52,513 nucleotides of DNA from an uncultured Pseudomonadota bacterium. Lineage in GTDB: Bacteria; Desulfobacterota; Desulfobulbia; Desulfobulbales; Desulfurivibrionaceae. The stretch spans positions 1 through 52,513 of the forward strand of contig CALMMG010000135.1 in NCBI GenBank assembly GCA_937868185.1. Reading direction: 5' to 3'. Numbering within the stretch: position 1 is the first letter of the stretch; each line of letters begins with the position of its first letter. A program made the position numbers and the translations under genes. Below, in pieces: positions 34,941 through 43,943 of the stretch. Below the pieces are notes generated by a model. It was not told where the DNA came from. It saw nothing but the letters and a program-made list of their open reading frames with translations, and did no database searches.

Positions 34941-35417
34941 TTGCGCCTGTGGACACTACATCCTTGTTACTTGGACTCGCGTGGCCTAGTTGCTCTTTGG
35001 CGTGAGGCGCTTTTGGCGCAGGCGGTTCTCGGAGGGCAAACACGCGGATATACCCGGCATCCCCAACTCATTCGCTTCCGCGACTCTCCCTCACCCTTGG
35101 CAGCGATCGCATCCTATTTGCATGCCGTTCAAACAGAAGCCACACTGCGTGGCTACCGTTTTGACGCGACGAAGATCATCTCTGCTGACCGGGAGGCCGC
35201 ACCGATTGTGGCCACTTGTGGACAGCTCGAATACGAATGGGCACATCTCCTCACGAAACTGCACGTTCGCGATCCTTCATGGCTCGACAATTTCATCTCA
35301 TTAACGCTGCCCTTACCCCATCCTCTCTTTCAGCTTATCCCTGGTCCGGTCGCGGACTGGGAGGTCATCCGGCCCAACCTGTCTAATTCACCGGACGTTA
35401 GCGTCCAAAAAACATGA
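34941..35417 (+). CDS. Pyrimidine-dimer DNA glycosylase/endonuclease V family protein
   Basis: The 158-residue protein begins 'MRLWTLHPCYLDSRGLVALWREALLAQAVL' and continues 'GYTRHPQLIRFR', the signature of the T4 endonuclease V-like family. Its members excise UV-induced pyrimidine dimers. The start is TTG, placed by the invariant MRLW N terminus; no ATG exists in frame before an upstream TAA. A 10-codon frame with a better ribosome binding site ends just before it. Codon choice looks less GC-biased than in valS, and no repair gene is nearby, so transfer is possible. The C-terminal 30 residues are less conserved. Confidence 0.8.
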   Translation: MRLWTLHPCYLDSRGLVALWREALLAQAVLGGQTRGYTRHPQLIRFRDSPSPLAAIASYLHAVQTEATLRGYRFDATKIISADREAAPIVATCGQLEYEWAHLLTKLHVRDPSWLDNFISLTLPLPHPLFQLIPGPVADWEVIRPNLSNSPDVSVQKT

Positions 35418-35435
35418 AAGTAAAAATATCAGGAG

Positions 35436-35474
35436 CAGCCCTCATATTGCCCATCCCATCAGGCAAGAGGGCTG
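35436..35474. terminator. Hairpin between convergent glycosylase and mocA genes
   Basis: CAGCCCTC (35436-35443) pairs perfectly with GAGGGCTG (35467-35474), with an inner TTGCC/GGCAA pairing. It lies between two convergent genes, 18 bases after one stop and 16 before the other. The plus side lacks a T-run; the minus side is followed by a moderately T-rich stretch. It is a plausible but weak bidirectional terminator. Confidence 0.5.
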
Positions 35475-35490
35475 TTCGCCAAGAACCATC

Positions 35491-36084
35491 TCATGAAACC
35501 ATCTGACATAGGGCCTCATACTCGGCCGGGGTATCCATGTCGAGGAAGATTCCTTCATCTTCCACCGGAACCCGTAGCACCCGTGCCGGGTCTTTCCGGA
35601 CAATATCCCGCAGGATGGCGGAAGGAGTCAGTTCAGCAAGAACCTTCCGGGGAAAAAGAGTGGGATGGCCTTGGCGGCCGTTGCAGGTGGGGATGATAAT
35701 CGACTGCGGCGTGGTCAGATGGGCGGCGCAGAGAGCCTGCATGGTGGCTGCAGATACCAGCGGGTGATCGACCAAATGAATCAGCACTCCGGTGCAATCC
35801 GGCGGCAGCAGCGCCAGCCCAGCGCGGACCGAACCAGCCATGTCCCCCTCCGGGTCGCGGTTCCAGGCGATGGTGATAGGAAAAGAGGCGATGGCCTCCT
35901 GCACCGCTTCGCCTCCGGGGCCGAGCACGACCACGAGGGGCGAAGCCTCCGTGGCGAGCAGGGTATGGAGGCAGTGATGGATGACCGGCTTGTCAGCCAG
36001 CGGCAGCAATTGCTTGCTTGTGCCCATGCGCCTTGAGAGGCCGGCGGCAAGCAACAGCGCTGCAATGCGTGTCTGTGTCTGCAT
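35491..36084 (-). CDS. mocA: Molybdenum cofactor cytidylyltransferase (MocA-like)
   Basis: The 197-residue enzyme is a MobA/MocA-type nucleotidyltransferase with 'ALLLAAGLSRRMGTSKQLLPL' (residues 9-29), the metal/nucleotide site 'VLIHLVDHPLVSA' and 'GRQGHPTLFPRKVL'. MocA attaches CMP to Mo-molybdopterin to give MCD, the form used by xanthine-dehydrogenase-type enzymes, which fits the adjoining iorAB and xdhC. Its ATG lies inside the xdhC coding region; the two overlap by 92 bases in different frames. Because the conserved domain begins at residue 7, the start cannot be moved downstream of the overlap. A hairpin follows the stop. Confidence 0.9.
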   Translation of the reverse strand: MQTQTRIAALLLAAGLSRRMGTSKQLLPLADKPVIHHCLHTLLATEASPLVVVLGPGGEAVQEAIASFPITIAWNRDPEGDMAGSVRAGLALLPPDCTGVLIHLVDHPLVSAATMQALCAAHLTTPQSIIIPTCNGRQGHPTLFPRKVLAELTPSAILRDIVRKDPARVLRVPVEDEGIFLDMDTPAEYEALCQMVS

Positions 36085-36790
36085 TGGCTCTGCGAACCTG
36101 AATCATCTGGGCCACAACACTGACCGCAATTTCCTCCGGCGTTTCCGCGCCGATATCGAGCCCCGCCGGGGAGATAACCCGGCTGATCGCCTGGGGCGTG
36201 ACCCCCTGCCCCAGCAAAAACTCCTCCATCGCCGTGCGCTTGCGCTTGCTGCCCAGCACGGCGATGTGGCAGGCGGGAGTGTTCAGTGCCTCTTGCACGG
36301 CAAGAAAATCCTGCTGATGATCGCTGGTGCAGATGAAAAAATAGGTGCGGCTATCGGCGCGGGACAGGAGTTCCGCCCGGTCGTCGGCTTCGTCTCCAAG
36401 GCTCACCAGAAAACCGGCCCGCCCGGCAGCCTCACCCATGGCCTGGCCGACATGGCCATCGCCGATTATGATGCAGTGTGGGGCCGCGACCAGCGGTTCG
36501 AGATAGACCGTCACATCGCCGCCGCAGACACCGCCGTGCGCCTCGGTAAGGCTGAAGGCCATGGTGCGTGGGGCATTGAGCCGCAAAACCTCGCCTGCGG
36601 CAACAATGGTCTCGGCCTCGGTCTTACCCCCGCCGATGGTCCCGCAGATACTGCCATCACCATAGACCAGCATCTTGGCTCCGGCCTTGCGAGGCGAAGA
36701 ACCGCGGGTCTCGATCACCGTGGCCAGCACCGCAGGCTGCCGCGCCTTTTTCAAGCGTATAATCTCTTCGTACAGCGCCAGTTCATCCAT
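35993..36790 (-). CDS. xdhC: XdhC-family molybdenum cofactor insertion/sulfuration chaperone
   Basis: The 265-residue protein has the N-terminal XdhC/CoxI domain ('AVLATVIETRGSSPRKAGAKMLV', 'GTIGGGKTEAE') and the C-terminal Rossmann domain ('CIIIGDGHVGQAMGEAAGRAGF', 'GLDIGAETPEEIAVSVVAQMI'). XdhC-type chaperones bind the molybdenum cofactor, promote its sulfuration and deliver it to Mo-hydroxylases. Conservation ends near residue 232. The last ~30 residues are read through the start of mocA in another frame and look like non-conserved tail. The gene follows iorB with a 9-base gap. XdhC-MocA fusions exist in other organisms, so a frameshift-linked product is conceivable. Confidence 0.9.
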   Translation of the reverse strand: MDELALYEEIIRLKKARQPAVLATVIETRGSSPRKAGAKMLVYGDGSICGTIGGGKTEAETIVAAGEVLRLNAPRTMAFSLTEAHGGVCGGDVTVYLEPLVAAPHCIIIGDGHVGQAMGEAAGRAGFLVSLGDEADDRAELLSRADSRTYFFICTSDHQQDFLAVQEALNTPACHIAVLGSKRKRTAMEEFLLGQGVTPQAISRVISPAGLDIGAETPEEIAVSVVAQMIQVRRANADTDTHCSAVACRRPLKAHGHKQAIAAAG

Positions 36791-36799
36791 GCCGGTGCC

Positions 36800-39001
36800 C
36801 TACTTCTTCTTTTTCTTGCCGACCTTGGGAGTCGGAGCAGGGGTTTTGGTTGGCGGGGCCAGGTTCAACGGCAGGGTCCGCAACCGCGTCTTGTTGGCAG
36901 CGAAAACCGCATTGGCAATGGCCGGGGCAATGGGCGGCACCCCGGGCTCACCGATGCCGCCCGGCTTTTCCTTGCTCGGCATGATATGCACCTCTACCAC
37001 CGGCATCTCGGCCAAGCGCGGCATGGGGTAGTCGTGAAAGTTACTCTGCTCAACCCGGCCGTTTTTAAAGGTGATGGCATCGTGGAGCGCCGCAGCCATG
37101 CCGAAATAGATGGCCGACTGCATCTGAGCCACGATGGTGTCCGGGTTGACGGTCTGGCCGCAATCCACGGCGCAGACCACCCGTTGCACCTTGATCTTGT
37201 TGTCTTCCACAACTACCTCGGCCACCTGGGCCACGATGGAGCCAAAGGATTCATGGATGGCCAACCCTTGCGCCCTACCCTGCTCGGGTTTGCCCCAGCC
37301 AGCTTTTTCGGCCAGCAGATCGAGCAACGCGATCTGGCGCGGGTGCTCACCCAGAAGCTGCTTACGATAGGCGAGCGGGTCCTGACCGGCGGCGCTGGCC
37401 AGCTCATCGACAAAGCATTCCTTGACAAAGGCGGTGAAGGAGTGGCCCACCGAGCGCCACCACAGCACCGGCACCCCTGCCGGCGCCATCTGGTATTCGA
37501 CCTGCAGATTGGGCACGGCGTAGCTGAGATCGATAATCCCCTCCACCGAGGTATGGTCGATGCCCTCCTTCATCATTCCCTCTTCGAAGGGTGTGCCCTT
37601 GACGATGGACTGGCAGACGATGCGCTGCTGCCATACAGACGGGAGGTTGTCCTCGCCCAGGGCGGCGCGCACCGCATGATAGGCGCGGGGCCGGTAGTAG
37701 CCGCCGCGGATATCGTCTTCGCGGGTCCAGACCACCTTGACCGGCGCCTGCATGGCCTTGGAAACCTGCACCGCCTCGCGAACAAAATGGCTATCGCCCA
37801 CAGCCCGGCGGCCGAAGCCGCCGCCGAGGAAGGTGGTGTGCAACGTGACCTTTTCCGGAGGCAGGCCGGTCACTTCGGCTGCGGCATTGCGATCCAGGGT
37901 CTGCATCTGGGTACCCACCCAGATCTCGCAGCTGTCAGCACGGACATCGGCCACGCAATTCAAGGGCTCCATCGGCGCATGGGCAAGATAGGGCATCTCA
38001 TAGACCGCCTCGATCTTTTTTCCCGCTCCGGCAAGCGTTGCCGCGGCATCCCCGCGATTGGCGGCAACCAGCCCCGGTTTTTGCGCCAAGGCAGCGTATT
38101 CCTTGCCCTGGGTTGCGCTGTCGAGCTTGGCGAGCGGACCATCATCCCACTTGATTTCAAGGGCGTCGCGCCCAAGTTTTGCGGCCCAAAAACTCTCCGC
38201 CACCACGGCCACGCCGGAATCCACCTGCACCACCTCTTTCACCCCCGGCACCGCCTTGGCCGCCTCACCATTGAATTCTTTCAGCGTGGCGCCGAAGACC
38301 GGCGGCCGAGCAATCACCGCAGTAAGCAGGTTGGGCCGCTTGACGTCGATGCCGAATTCGGCGGTGCCGTTCACCTTGGCCGGGGTATCGAGCCTGGCGC
38401 GAGGCTTGCCGATGATCTTGAAGCTTGCTGCCGGTTTGAGCGGGACCTCCTTGGGCGGCTGCAGCTTGGCGGCACCGCCGACCAGAGTGCCGTAGGAAAG
38501 GCTCTTCTCGCCTTTGGGGTGGAGAACCTTACCACCCTCGACCTTGCAGGATGCGGGTGGTACCCCCCAGATCTGGGCCGCTGCTTGGACTAGCATCATG
38601 CGGCCTGAAGCCCCGGCGGTGCGCAACTGATCAAAAGTCGAGCGGATGCTGGTGCTGCCGCCGGTGCCCTGGAGGTTGCCCCATTGGGTATGGTTGTATT
38701 CCGGGGCCACCGGCGCGGCCTCGATTTTGATCTTCTTCCAGTCCACCTCCAGTTCCTCGGCGATCAGCATGGGCAGCGAGGTGTACACCCCCTGACCCAT
38801 CTCCGATTTATTAATGAAAAAGGTTACCGTGTCGTTCGGCGCGATCTGGATGAAGGCATTGGGTTTGAAAGGACCGCTGGCCGGGGGAATGATCTCTTTT
38901 TTCTGGCAGCCGGGAAGGTAGAAGCCGAGCACCAGGCCGGTGCCGAGCAGCGCCCCGTTTTTACAAAAATCCCGCCGACTGCAATTGAATATCTGGCTCA
39001 T
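36800..39001 (-). CDS. iorB: Molybdenum hydroxylase large subunit (IorB/aldehyde dehydrogenase type), Tat-exported
   Basis: The 733-residue protein begins with a twin-arginine signal, '[20 protein letters not shown]', and has the Mo-cofactor-binding domains of isoquinoline 1-oxidoreductase or periplasmic aldehyde oxidoreductase large subunits. Blocks include '[20 protein letters not shown]', '[16 protein letters not shown]' and '[20 protein letters not shown]'. It oxidises an N-heterocycle or aldehyde with water as oxygen donor; the true substrate is unknown. I placed the start at 38999-39001 because the Tat signal follows directly and the ATG overlaps the iorA stop (ATGA); an in-frame start at 39073 lies inside iorA. 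A Lys-rich tail ends the protein. It should be carried out with its Fe-S partner after cofactor loading. Confidence 0.9.
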   Translation of the reverse strand: MSQIFNCSRRDFCKNGALLGTGLVLGFYLPGCQKKEIIPPASGPFKPNAFIQIAPNDTVTFFINKSEMGQGVYTSLPMLIAEELEVDWKKIKIEAAPVAPEYNHTQWGNLQGTGGSTSIRSTFDQLRTAGASGRMMLVQAAAQIWGVPPASCKVEGGKVLHPKGEKSLSYGTLVGGAAKLQPPKEVPLKPAASFKIIGKPRARLDTPAKVNGTAEFGIDVKRPNLLTAVIARPPVFGATLKEFNGEAAKAVPGVKEVVQVDSGVAVVAESFWAAKLGRDALEIKWDDGPLAKLDSATQGKEYAALAQKPGLVAANRGDAAATLAGAGKKIEAVYEMPYLAHAPMEPLNCVADVRADSCEIWVGTQMQTLDRNAAAEVTGLPPEKVTLHTTFLGGGFGRRAVGDSHFVREAVQVSKAMQAPVKVVWTREDDIRGGYYRPRAYHAVRAALGEDNLPSVWQQRIVCQSIVKGTPFEEGMMKEGIDHTSVEGIIDLSYAVPNLQVEYQMAPAGVPVLWWRSVGHSFTAFVKECFVDELASAAGQDPLAYRKQLLGEHPRQIALLDLLAEKAGWGKPEQGRAQGLAIHESFGSIVAQVAEVVVEDNKIKVQRVVCAVDCGQTVNPDTIVAQMQSAIYFGMAAALHDAITFKNGRVEQSNFHDYPMPRLAEMPVVEVHIMPSKEKPGGIGEPGVPPIAPAIANAVFAANKTRLRTLPLNLAPPTKTPAPTPKVGKKKKK

Positions 39002-39459
39002 GGCTTCCCTCCTTTGGCCGAGGCCTTGGCGGCGCGATGAATGGCGGTGCGGATACGAGGATAGGTGCCGCAACGGCAGATACCGGTCATCTCCTTGTCG
39101 ATGTCCGCGTCAAGCGGTTCCGGGAACTTGGCCAGAAAGGCCGCAGCCTGCATGATCTGGCCAGGCTGGCAGTAGCCGCACTGCGGTACCTCTTCGGCCA
39201 CCCAGGCAGCCTTGACCGGATGGTTCTCCGGCAAACCCTCGATGGTGGTGATCTTCTTGTCCACCGCGTCCTGCACCAACACCTGGCAGGAACGCACCGC
39301 CTCGGCGTTGATATGCACGGTGCAGGCGCCGCATTCGCCGATGCCGCAGCTGTATTTGGTGCCGGTGAGCTGGAGCTGGTCGCGCAGCACCCACAAGAGC
39401 GGGGTGTCGGGCGCAACGTCCACCTCAAAGGACTTATCGTTGACGGTGAGTGTGATCAT
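38998..39459 (-). CDS. iorA: Molybdenum hydroxylase small 2Fe-2S subunit (IorA type)
   Basis: The 153-residue protein contains two [2Fe-2S] clusters. A plant-ferredoxin type cluster has Cys38, Cys43, Cys46 and Cys58 ('[12 protein letters not shown]'). A C-terminal helical type has Cys94, Cys97, Cys128 and Cys130 ('CGYCQPGQ', 'CRCG'). It passes electrons from the Mo site of IorB to an external acceptor. It has no signal peptide of its own, so it would hitchhike with Tat-exported IorB. It is the first gene of iorA-iorB-xdhC-mocA. No FAD subunit gene is present, and no cytochrome partner is adjacent, so the terminal acceptor is open. Confidence 0.93.
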   Translation of the reverse strand: MITLTVNDKSFEVDVAPDTPLLWVLRDQLQLTGTKYSCGIGECGACTVHINAEAVRSCQVLVQDAVDKKITTIEGLPENHPVKAAWVAEEVPQCGYCQPGQIMQAAAFLAKFPEPLDADIDKEMTGICRCGTYPRIRTAIHRAAKASAKGGKP

Positions 39460-39797
39460 GGCAATCCCCTCGGAAGGTTGAAGGAAGAAACAAGTTGCCT
39501 GTCAGGGGCGGGTGGCGAATATGCCTCCGATTCGATCCCCCCCGGAACATGCATATCGTTATCAGGTTACGTGGGCAGTCCTCTCTCTGTCAAGGGGAGG
39601 GATGAAAAAAATGCGGGGTATTGCGCGGGGAAGAGCACCCAATGAATGGGTGTTGCCTCACTGACTGCTGTTTAAATACTTGCCAAACAACTCAGAAATA
39701 GCCGACTATTATGAAAGAAGATTCGCCCGTTCCCTGCCGTCTGAAATCTGCGGCGCAATGCTTCAATGACCTGTAACCCCAGAAACTGGCAAACCCC
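39460..39797. other. 338-base gap between divergent iorA and asmA
   Basis: This stretch must carry the promoters of iorA (minus) and the AsmA gene (plus). A TATTAT box is seen at 39707-39712 but has no good -35 partner at 16-18 bases. A 21-codon open frame at 39711-39776 has no ribosome binding site and is not called. No RNA structure such as a Moco riboswitch was recognised. Confidence 0.4.
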
Positions 39798-42002
39798 ATG
39801 AACAAGTATCTCAAATACGGCTTGGCAGCGCTTGCAGGAACAGGATTTCTTATTATCAGTCTGATCGTGGCCACGTCCCTGCTCCTCAACCCCAACGATT
39901 ACAAACCGCAGATCGTGCAGATGGTGAAGGAGAAAAATCAGCGCGCCCTTACCCTGGCCGGCGACATCAAGCTGGCTTTTTTCCCCAAGCTGGGGCTGGA
40001 TCTTGGCCGCGTTTCGCTCAGCGAATTCAAAGGGGAAAAAGAATTTGCCGCAGTGGAAAGCGCTCGGCTATATCTCTCATGGTGGCCGCTGCTACGCAAA
40101 AAAATGGTGGTGGACCAAATTCGCATCCAAGGCGTGACTGCCACTCTGGTTCGCCTTAAAGACGGCACCACCAATTTCGACGATCTGCTGAAGAAAAATG
40201 AGGATTCCGAAGATAAACAGATCAATTTCGATATCAACAGCATCTCAATTACAAAAAGCGCCTTTACCCTTCAGGACAAGAAGGCGGGCCGCCAGTTTGC
40301 CTTGAGCGACATCTCTCTCAAAACTGGCCGCCTCACCAGCGGCAAGCCCACAGAAGCATCGGCGGATTTCGTCCTGAAAGGCGAGGCGCCTCGGGTGGAG
40401 GCACAGGTTCATCTCACAGCCGGCTTGACCTTCGACACCGAGGCCAAGCGGTTTGCGGTAAATGGCCTGAATCTTGAAATCACGGGCGAGGCGGCCGGGT
40501 TGAGCAAACTCAGTGCCGGGCTCAAAGGCAATATAGAACTGGACCGGACTGCCGACACGCTACTGATGGAAAATCTGCTCATGGTTGTGTCCGGAAAGAA
40601 TGGCACGGACGACATCGATATTAAACTTACCGCGCCCAGGCTCCAGTGGGTGGCGGGCAAAATCGCCACGGATGCAATCAAGTTGGAGACAAAAATGAAG
40701 CAGAACGGGGAGGCCAAGGGCGAAATGGTGCTGCTGGCAAATATCCCCTCCGTTTCCGGCGATAGCCAATCCTTCAAGACGAGCAAGGTAACCGTCGACC
40801 TGAACGCCAAACAGCCCGACGGGAAATATCAGGGGCAAGTTACCTCGGCACTGAGCGGCAATTTCGATGACCAGCAGTTTGCCTTAGCCAACATAAAAGG
40901 GACCTTGACGGGTAACAATACGAAAATGTCCGACGGAGCCATGCAAATCGATCTTGCCGGTTCAGCCCAGCTTGACCTGCAGGACCAGAGTGCAACCCTG
41001 AACCTGACCTCGCATCTGAACGAAAGCACGATCAAGCTGAGAGGCGGCATCACCCAATTCGCCAAGCCGCGCATCACGCTCGATCTCGACCTCGACAAAA
41101 TCGACGCCGACCGTTACTTGCCGCCCCAAAAACCGAGAAATCCGTCGCAGCCAGAAAAAGCGCTGGATTTCTCCATTCTGAAAACACTCAACGCCAACGG
41201 CAACATCCAGGTCGGCAGCCTTACGCTGTATAACATCAAGGCCAGCAACGTGCGGCTGGACTTTAAGGCAGGCGGAGGGCAACTTGATATTCGCCCGCTG
41301 TCAGCCGACCTCTACCAGGGAACAATGAGCGGCGCTCTGTCGCTGAATGCTGAAGGGCCAAAAATCACAGCGCGACAGAACATTAGCGGAGTAAGTATCA
41401 ACCCCTTGCTGAAAGATGCCTTAAATAAAGACATTCTCGAAGGCCGAGGAAGCTTGAATTTTGATCTTCGTGCGGAAGGCACCACCGTAGGGTCCATGAA
41501 GAAATCATTACAGGGCAAGGCCAGCCTCAATCTCCGCGACGGTGCCGTTAAGGGTATCAATATCCCGGCCGGACTACGTGAGGCCCAGTCCGTTCTGGGG
41601 ACCCTGACGGGAAAAAAGGTCCAAGCCGCCAATGTGCAAGAAAAAACCGAGTTCTCCGAGCTTTCCGCCAGCTTCGCAATCAATCGTGGCGTGGCACACA
41701 ATAAAGACCTTTTCGCCAAGTCTCCTCTGCTGCGCGTCTCCGGCAACGGCGACATCGATATCGGCGCGGATATGATCAATTATCTTGTGCGGGCAACCGT
41801 GGTGGGCAGCCTGGAAGGTCTGAGAGGGCGAGAACTGGCGTCGCTCAAGGGCGTGACAGTGCCCGTGCGCGTCACTGGCCCGTTGGCCGCAGCCGAGGTA
41901 ACTCTCGATTTCAATGGACTGGTAGGCGAGAGCATACAGCAGGGAATCAAGACGCGCGCCACCGACACACTGAAGGAAGGGTTCAAGGGGTTGTTCCGCT
42001 AA
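39798..42002 (+). CDS. AsmA family protein
   Basis: The 734-residue protein has one N-terminal membrane helix (about 8-31) and a large periplasmic part. The AsmA N-terminal domain is clear ('LLNPNDYKPQIVQMVKEKNQRALTLAGDIKLAFFPKLGLDLGRVSL', followed by 'LYLSWWPLLRKKMVVDQIRIQG'). So is the C-terminal AsmA repeat ('GKASLNLRDGAVKGINIPAGLREAQSVLG'). AsmA-like proteins are bridge-like lipid-transfer proteins linking the inner and outer membranes and influence outer-membrane phospholipid and LPS balance. Length is normal for AsmA. It is single, with its own upstream gap and no operon partner evident. Confidence 0.92.
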   Translation: MNKYLKYGLAALAGTGFLIISLIVATSLLLNPNDYKPQIVQMVKEKNQRALTLAGDIKLAFFPKLGLDLGRVSLSEFKGEKEFAAVESARLYLSWWPLLRKKMVVDQIRIQGVTATLVRLKDGTTNFDDLLKKNEDSEDKQINFDINSISITKSAFTLQDKKAGRQFALSDISLKTGRLTSGKPTEASADFVLKGEAPRVEAQVHLTAGLTFDTEAKRFAVNGLNLEITGEAAGLSKLSAGLKGNIELDRTADTLLMENLLMVVSGKNGTDDIDIKLTAPRLQWVAGKIATDAIKLETKMKQNGEAKGEMVLLANIPSVSGDSQSFKTSKVTVDLNAKQPDGKYQGQVTSALSGNFDDQQFALANIKGTLTGNNTKMSDGAMQIDLAGSAQLDLQDQSATLNLTSHLNESTIKLRGGITQFAKPRITLDLDLDKIDADRYLPPQKPRNPSQPEKALDFSILKTLNANGNIQVGSLTLYNIKASNVRLDFKAGGGQLDIRPLSADLYQGTMSGALSLNAEGPKITARQNISGVSINPLLKDALNKDILEGRGSLNFDLRAEGTTVGSMKKSLQGKASLNLRDGAVKGINIPAGLREAQSVLGTLTGKKVQAANVQEKTEFSELSASFAINRGVAHNKDLFAKSPLLRVSGNGDIDIGADMINYLVRATVVGSLEGLRGRELASLKGVTVPVRVTGPLAAAEVTLDFNGLVGESIQQGIKTRATDTLKEGFKGLFR

Positions 42003-42084
42003 TCCATCTTATGTTGCACCGAACCCAGACTCCCGTGCAAATTCAACCACCAGAAGCAAACAAACATTTCCCGAGGTGAAAACT

Positions 42085-42939
42085 ATGCATTTAGGATTTA
42101 TTGGACTTGGACATCTTGGCAAAGCAATTGCGAGCCGTCTCTTAGACTGTGGCCACGCCCTCACGGTTTGGAACCGAACCCCAGCCAAAGCAGAAGGGCT
42201 GAAAGCCGAGATAGCCTCCTCACCCAGAGCGGTAGCAGACAAAGCAGAAATTATTTTTGTCTGCATGTTTGACAGCACCGCGGTCCATTCCATTCTCAGC
42301 CAAAAAGACGGGCTTTTGTCTAGCGAACTCTCCGGAAAAATTATTGTGGACCTCTCCACAAACCACTTTAAAGAGGTACCGCTCTTTCATGAACTGTGCG
42401 CAAAATCCGGCGGGGTGTATCTTGAGGCACCTGTCCTGGGCAGCGTCATCCCTGCTTCGCAGGGAGCCCTTACCGTTCTGGTCAGCGGCAAAGAGGCAGG
42501 ATATGCAAAGGCCAAACCGATACTAGAAAACATTGGCAAAAATCTTTTCTATCTAAGGGCACCTGGCCTTGCTACCAAGATGAAACTTATCAACAATCTG
42601 GCGTTGGGGAGCTTCATGGCCACCATTGCAGAAGCACTGGCCCTCGGGGAAACAATCGGCCTTGAGAAGGAAGAAATCCTGGAAATTTTATCCGTGGGTG
42701 GCGGCAACTCCCTTGTCCTTAATGCCAAGAAAAACAAATTGCTCCAGGAAGATTTCTCCACCCACTTTTCAAATGCCCTAATCTATAAGGATCTCCATTG
42801 TCTTCAGGACCTGGCCTATGAACAGAAGAAAACACTCTTCACCGGCGCGGTGGTAAAAGAACTATACGCCAGAACCTTTGAAGAGGGCATAGACCAAGAA
42901 GACTTTTCCGCCATCTATAAATTATTCAAAAAGGGCTGA
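42085..42939 (+). CDS. Beta-hydroxyacid dehydrogenase (3-hydroxyisobutyrate dehydrogenase family)
   Basis: The 284-residue NAD(P)-dependent enzyme begins 'MHLGFIGLGHLGKAIASRLLDCGH', a GxGxxG Rossmann motif. It has the substrate-binding 'EAPVLGSVIPASQGALTVLVSG' and the catalytic lysine in 'ATKMKLINNL'. Relatives act on 3-hydroxyisobutyrate, tartronate semialdehyde or glyoxylate/succinic semialdehyde. The substrate is not decidable here. The ATG at 42085 has GAGG 9 bases before it and was preferred to an in-frame GTG at 42076. Its local base composition is somewhat more AT-rich than asmA. Confidence 0.88.
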   Translation: MHLGFIGLGHLGKAIASRLLDCGHALTVWNRTPAKAEGLKAEIASSPRAVADKAEIIFVCMFDSTAVHSILSQKDGLLSSELSGKIIVDLSTNHFKEVPLFHELCAKSGGVYLEAPVLGSVIPASQGALTVLVSGKEAGYAKAKPILENIGKNLFYLRAPGLATKMKLINNLALGSFMATIAEALALGETIGLEKEEILEILSVGGGNSLVLNAKKNKLLQEDFSTHFSNALIYKDLHCLQDLAYEQKKTLFTGAVVKELYARTFEEGIDQEDFSAIYKLFKKG

Positions 42940-43115
42940 CAAACAGAAGTAGCGCTATTGACTGTATGACTCCCCGAGTGAATAATGTTAAAAAAAATCA
43001 CTAAAGGTATCAACTGATTATGCTTTCAACAAATCAGCCGTTAATAGTATCCTGCTATCAGTATGGGTGAACATGCTCAATTGCCTATCAATCCTTGGCC
43101 CAAAGAGTAAAAACT

Positions 43116-43565
43116 ATGCTAAAAGAATTTAAAGAATTTGCAATGCGAGGGAATGTTGTTGATATGGCAGTGGGTATCATTATCGGCGGAGCATTCGGTA
43201 CCATTGTGAAAAGTCTTGTTTCAGACGTGATCATGCCGCCAATTGGCTTATTGCTGGGAGGCGTTGATTTTTCGGATCTCTTTATAACCCTTAAAGAAGG
43301 GGTAACAGCAGGACCCTATACGACTCTCGCGAGTGCTCAATCCGCAGGGGCAGTTACGATAAGTTATGGTCTTTTTATCAATGCAGTCATCAGTTTCCTC
43401 ATTGTTGCCTTTGCTGTTTTCATGTTAATAAAGGGTATCAATAGGCTTGAACACCTCAAGGAAGCTCCGGTGGCAGAGCCGACCACAAAAGAATGTCCCT
43501 ATTGTTGTTCTACCATAGCGATCAAGGCCACTCGCTGTCCTAACTGCACCTCGGAATTAGACTGA
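43116..43565 (+). CDS. mscL: Large-conductance mechanosensitive channel MscL with Cys4 tail
   Basis: The 149-residue protein starts '[46 protein letters not shown]', the cytoplasmic helix and first membrane helix of MscL. The second helix is '[28 protein letters not shown]'. It opens under membrane tension to vent solutes in osmotic downshock. The usual C-terminal bundle is replaced by a tail with '[23 protein letters not shown]', a CxxC...CxxC zinc-ribbon-like motif. An in-frame TTG at 43095 is possible, but ATG 43116 matches the family N terminus. It stands alone. Confidence 0.93.
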   Translation: MLKEFKEFAMRGNVVDMAVGIIIGGAFGTIVKSLVSDVIMPPIGLLLGGVDFSDLFITLKEGVTAGPYTTLASAQSAGAVTISYGLFINAVISFLIVAFAVFMLIKGINRLEHLKEAPVAEPTTKECPYCCSTIAIKATRCPNCTSELD

Positions 43566-43943
43566 TTGTCTTAAGAAAATGACCAGCGCTGTACTTGTGT
43601 CCTACAAGTACACAACCTTAGCACGGAGAAAAGAATCCGTAGAAGCTGCACCTGACGGGAATAAAAATAACAATCACTCCCAAAAACCTTTGCGCTTGAC
43701 GTTGTGGGTGATCGACAATGAAGAGAGACCTTCTCAATCGGGATGTTAATTGTGTAAACGATAGCAAAAGTATGGCGTTATTTTTTCCGAGAAGGATTAG
43801 CCACAGTCCAACCCGTTTTTCGAGTAGAGCCAGAATCGATGCCCAGCGTTGGTCAAAACACTCCAACCGGCAACCATGACTGAACGGAAAAAAGCATCCA
43901 GAAACGTATTTCTGTTTTCAATAAACAAAAAAGAGGGCAAAAT
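43566..43943. other. 378-base AT-rich gap between mscL and DUF805 gene
   Basis: The left end holds a perfect 9-bp inverted repeat (43590-43612). The remainder is AT-rich with short frames on both strands (for example 82 codons on minus at 43618-43866) that show no recognisable protein. It could be a decayed gene or mobile-element scar, but no transposase or terminal repeat could be identified. Confidence 0.4.
43590..43612. repeat. Perfect 9-bp inverted repeat after mscL
   Basis: TGTACTTGT (43590-43598), five bases, then ACAAGTACA (43604-43612). It begins 24 bases after the mscL stop and is followed by no T-run. It could be a weak terminator or an operator. Confidence 0.5.

Noticed and set aside
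35981-38593. An 870-codon plus-strand open frame
   Set aside because: It lies antisense to iorB and xdhC, is rich in His, Gly, Arg and Leu with no domain, and arises from the codon bias of those genes.
43618-43866. 82-codon minus-strand frame, possible transposase remnant
   Set aside because: No transposase motif, terminal repeat or target duplication could be seen.
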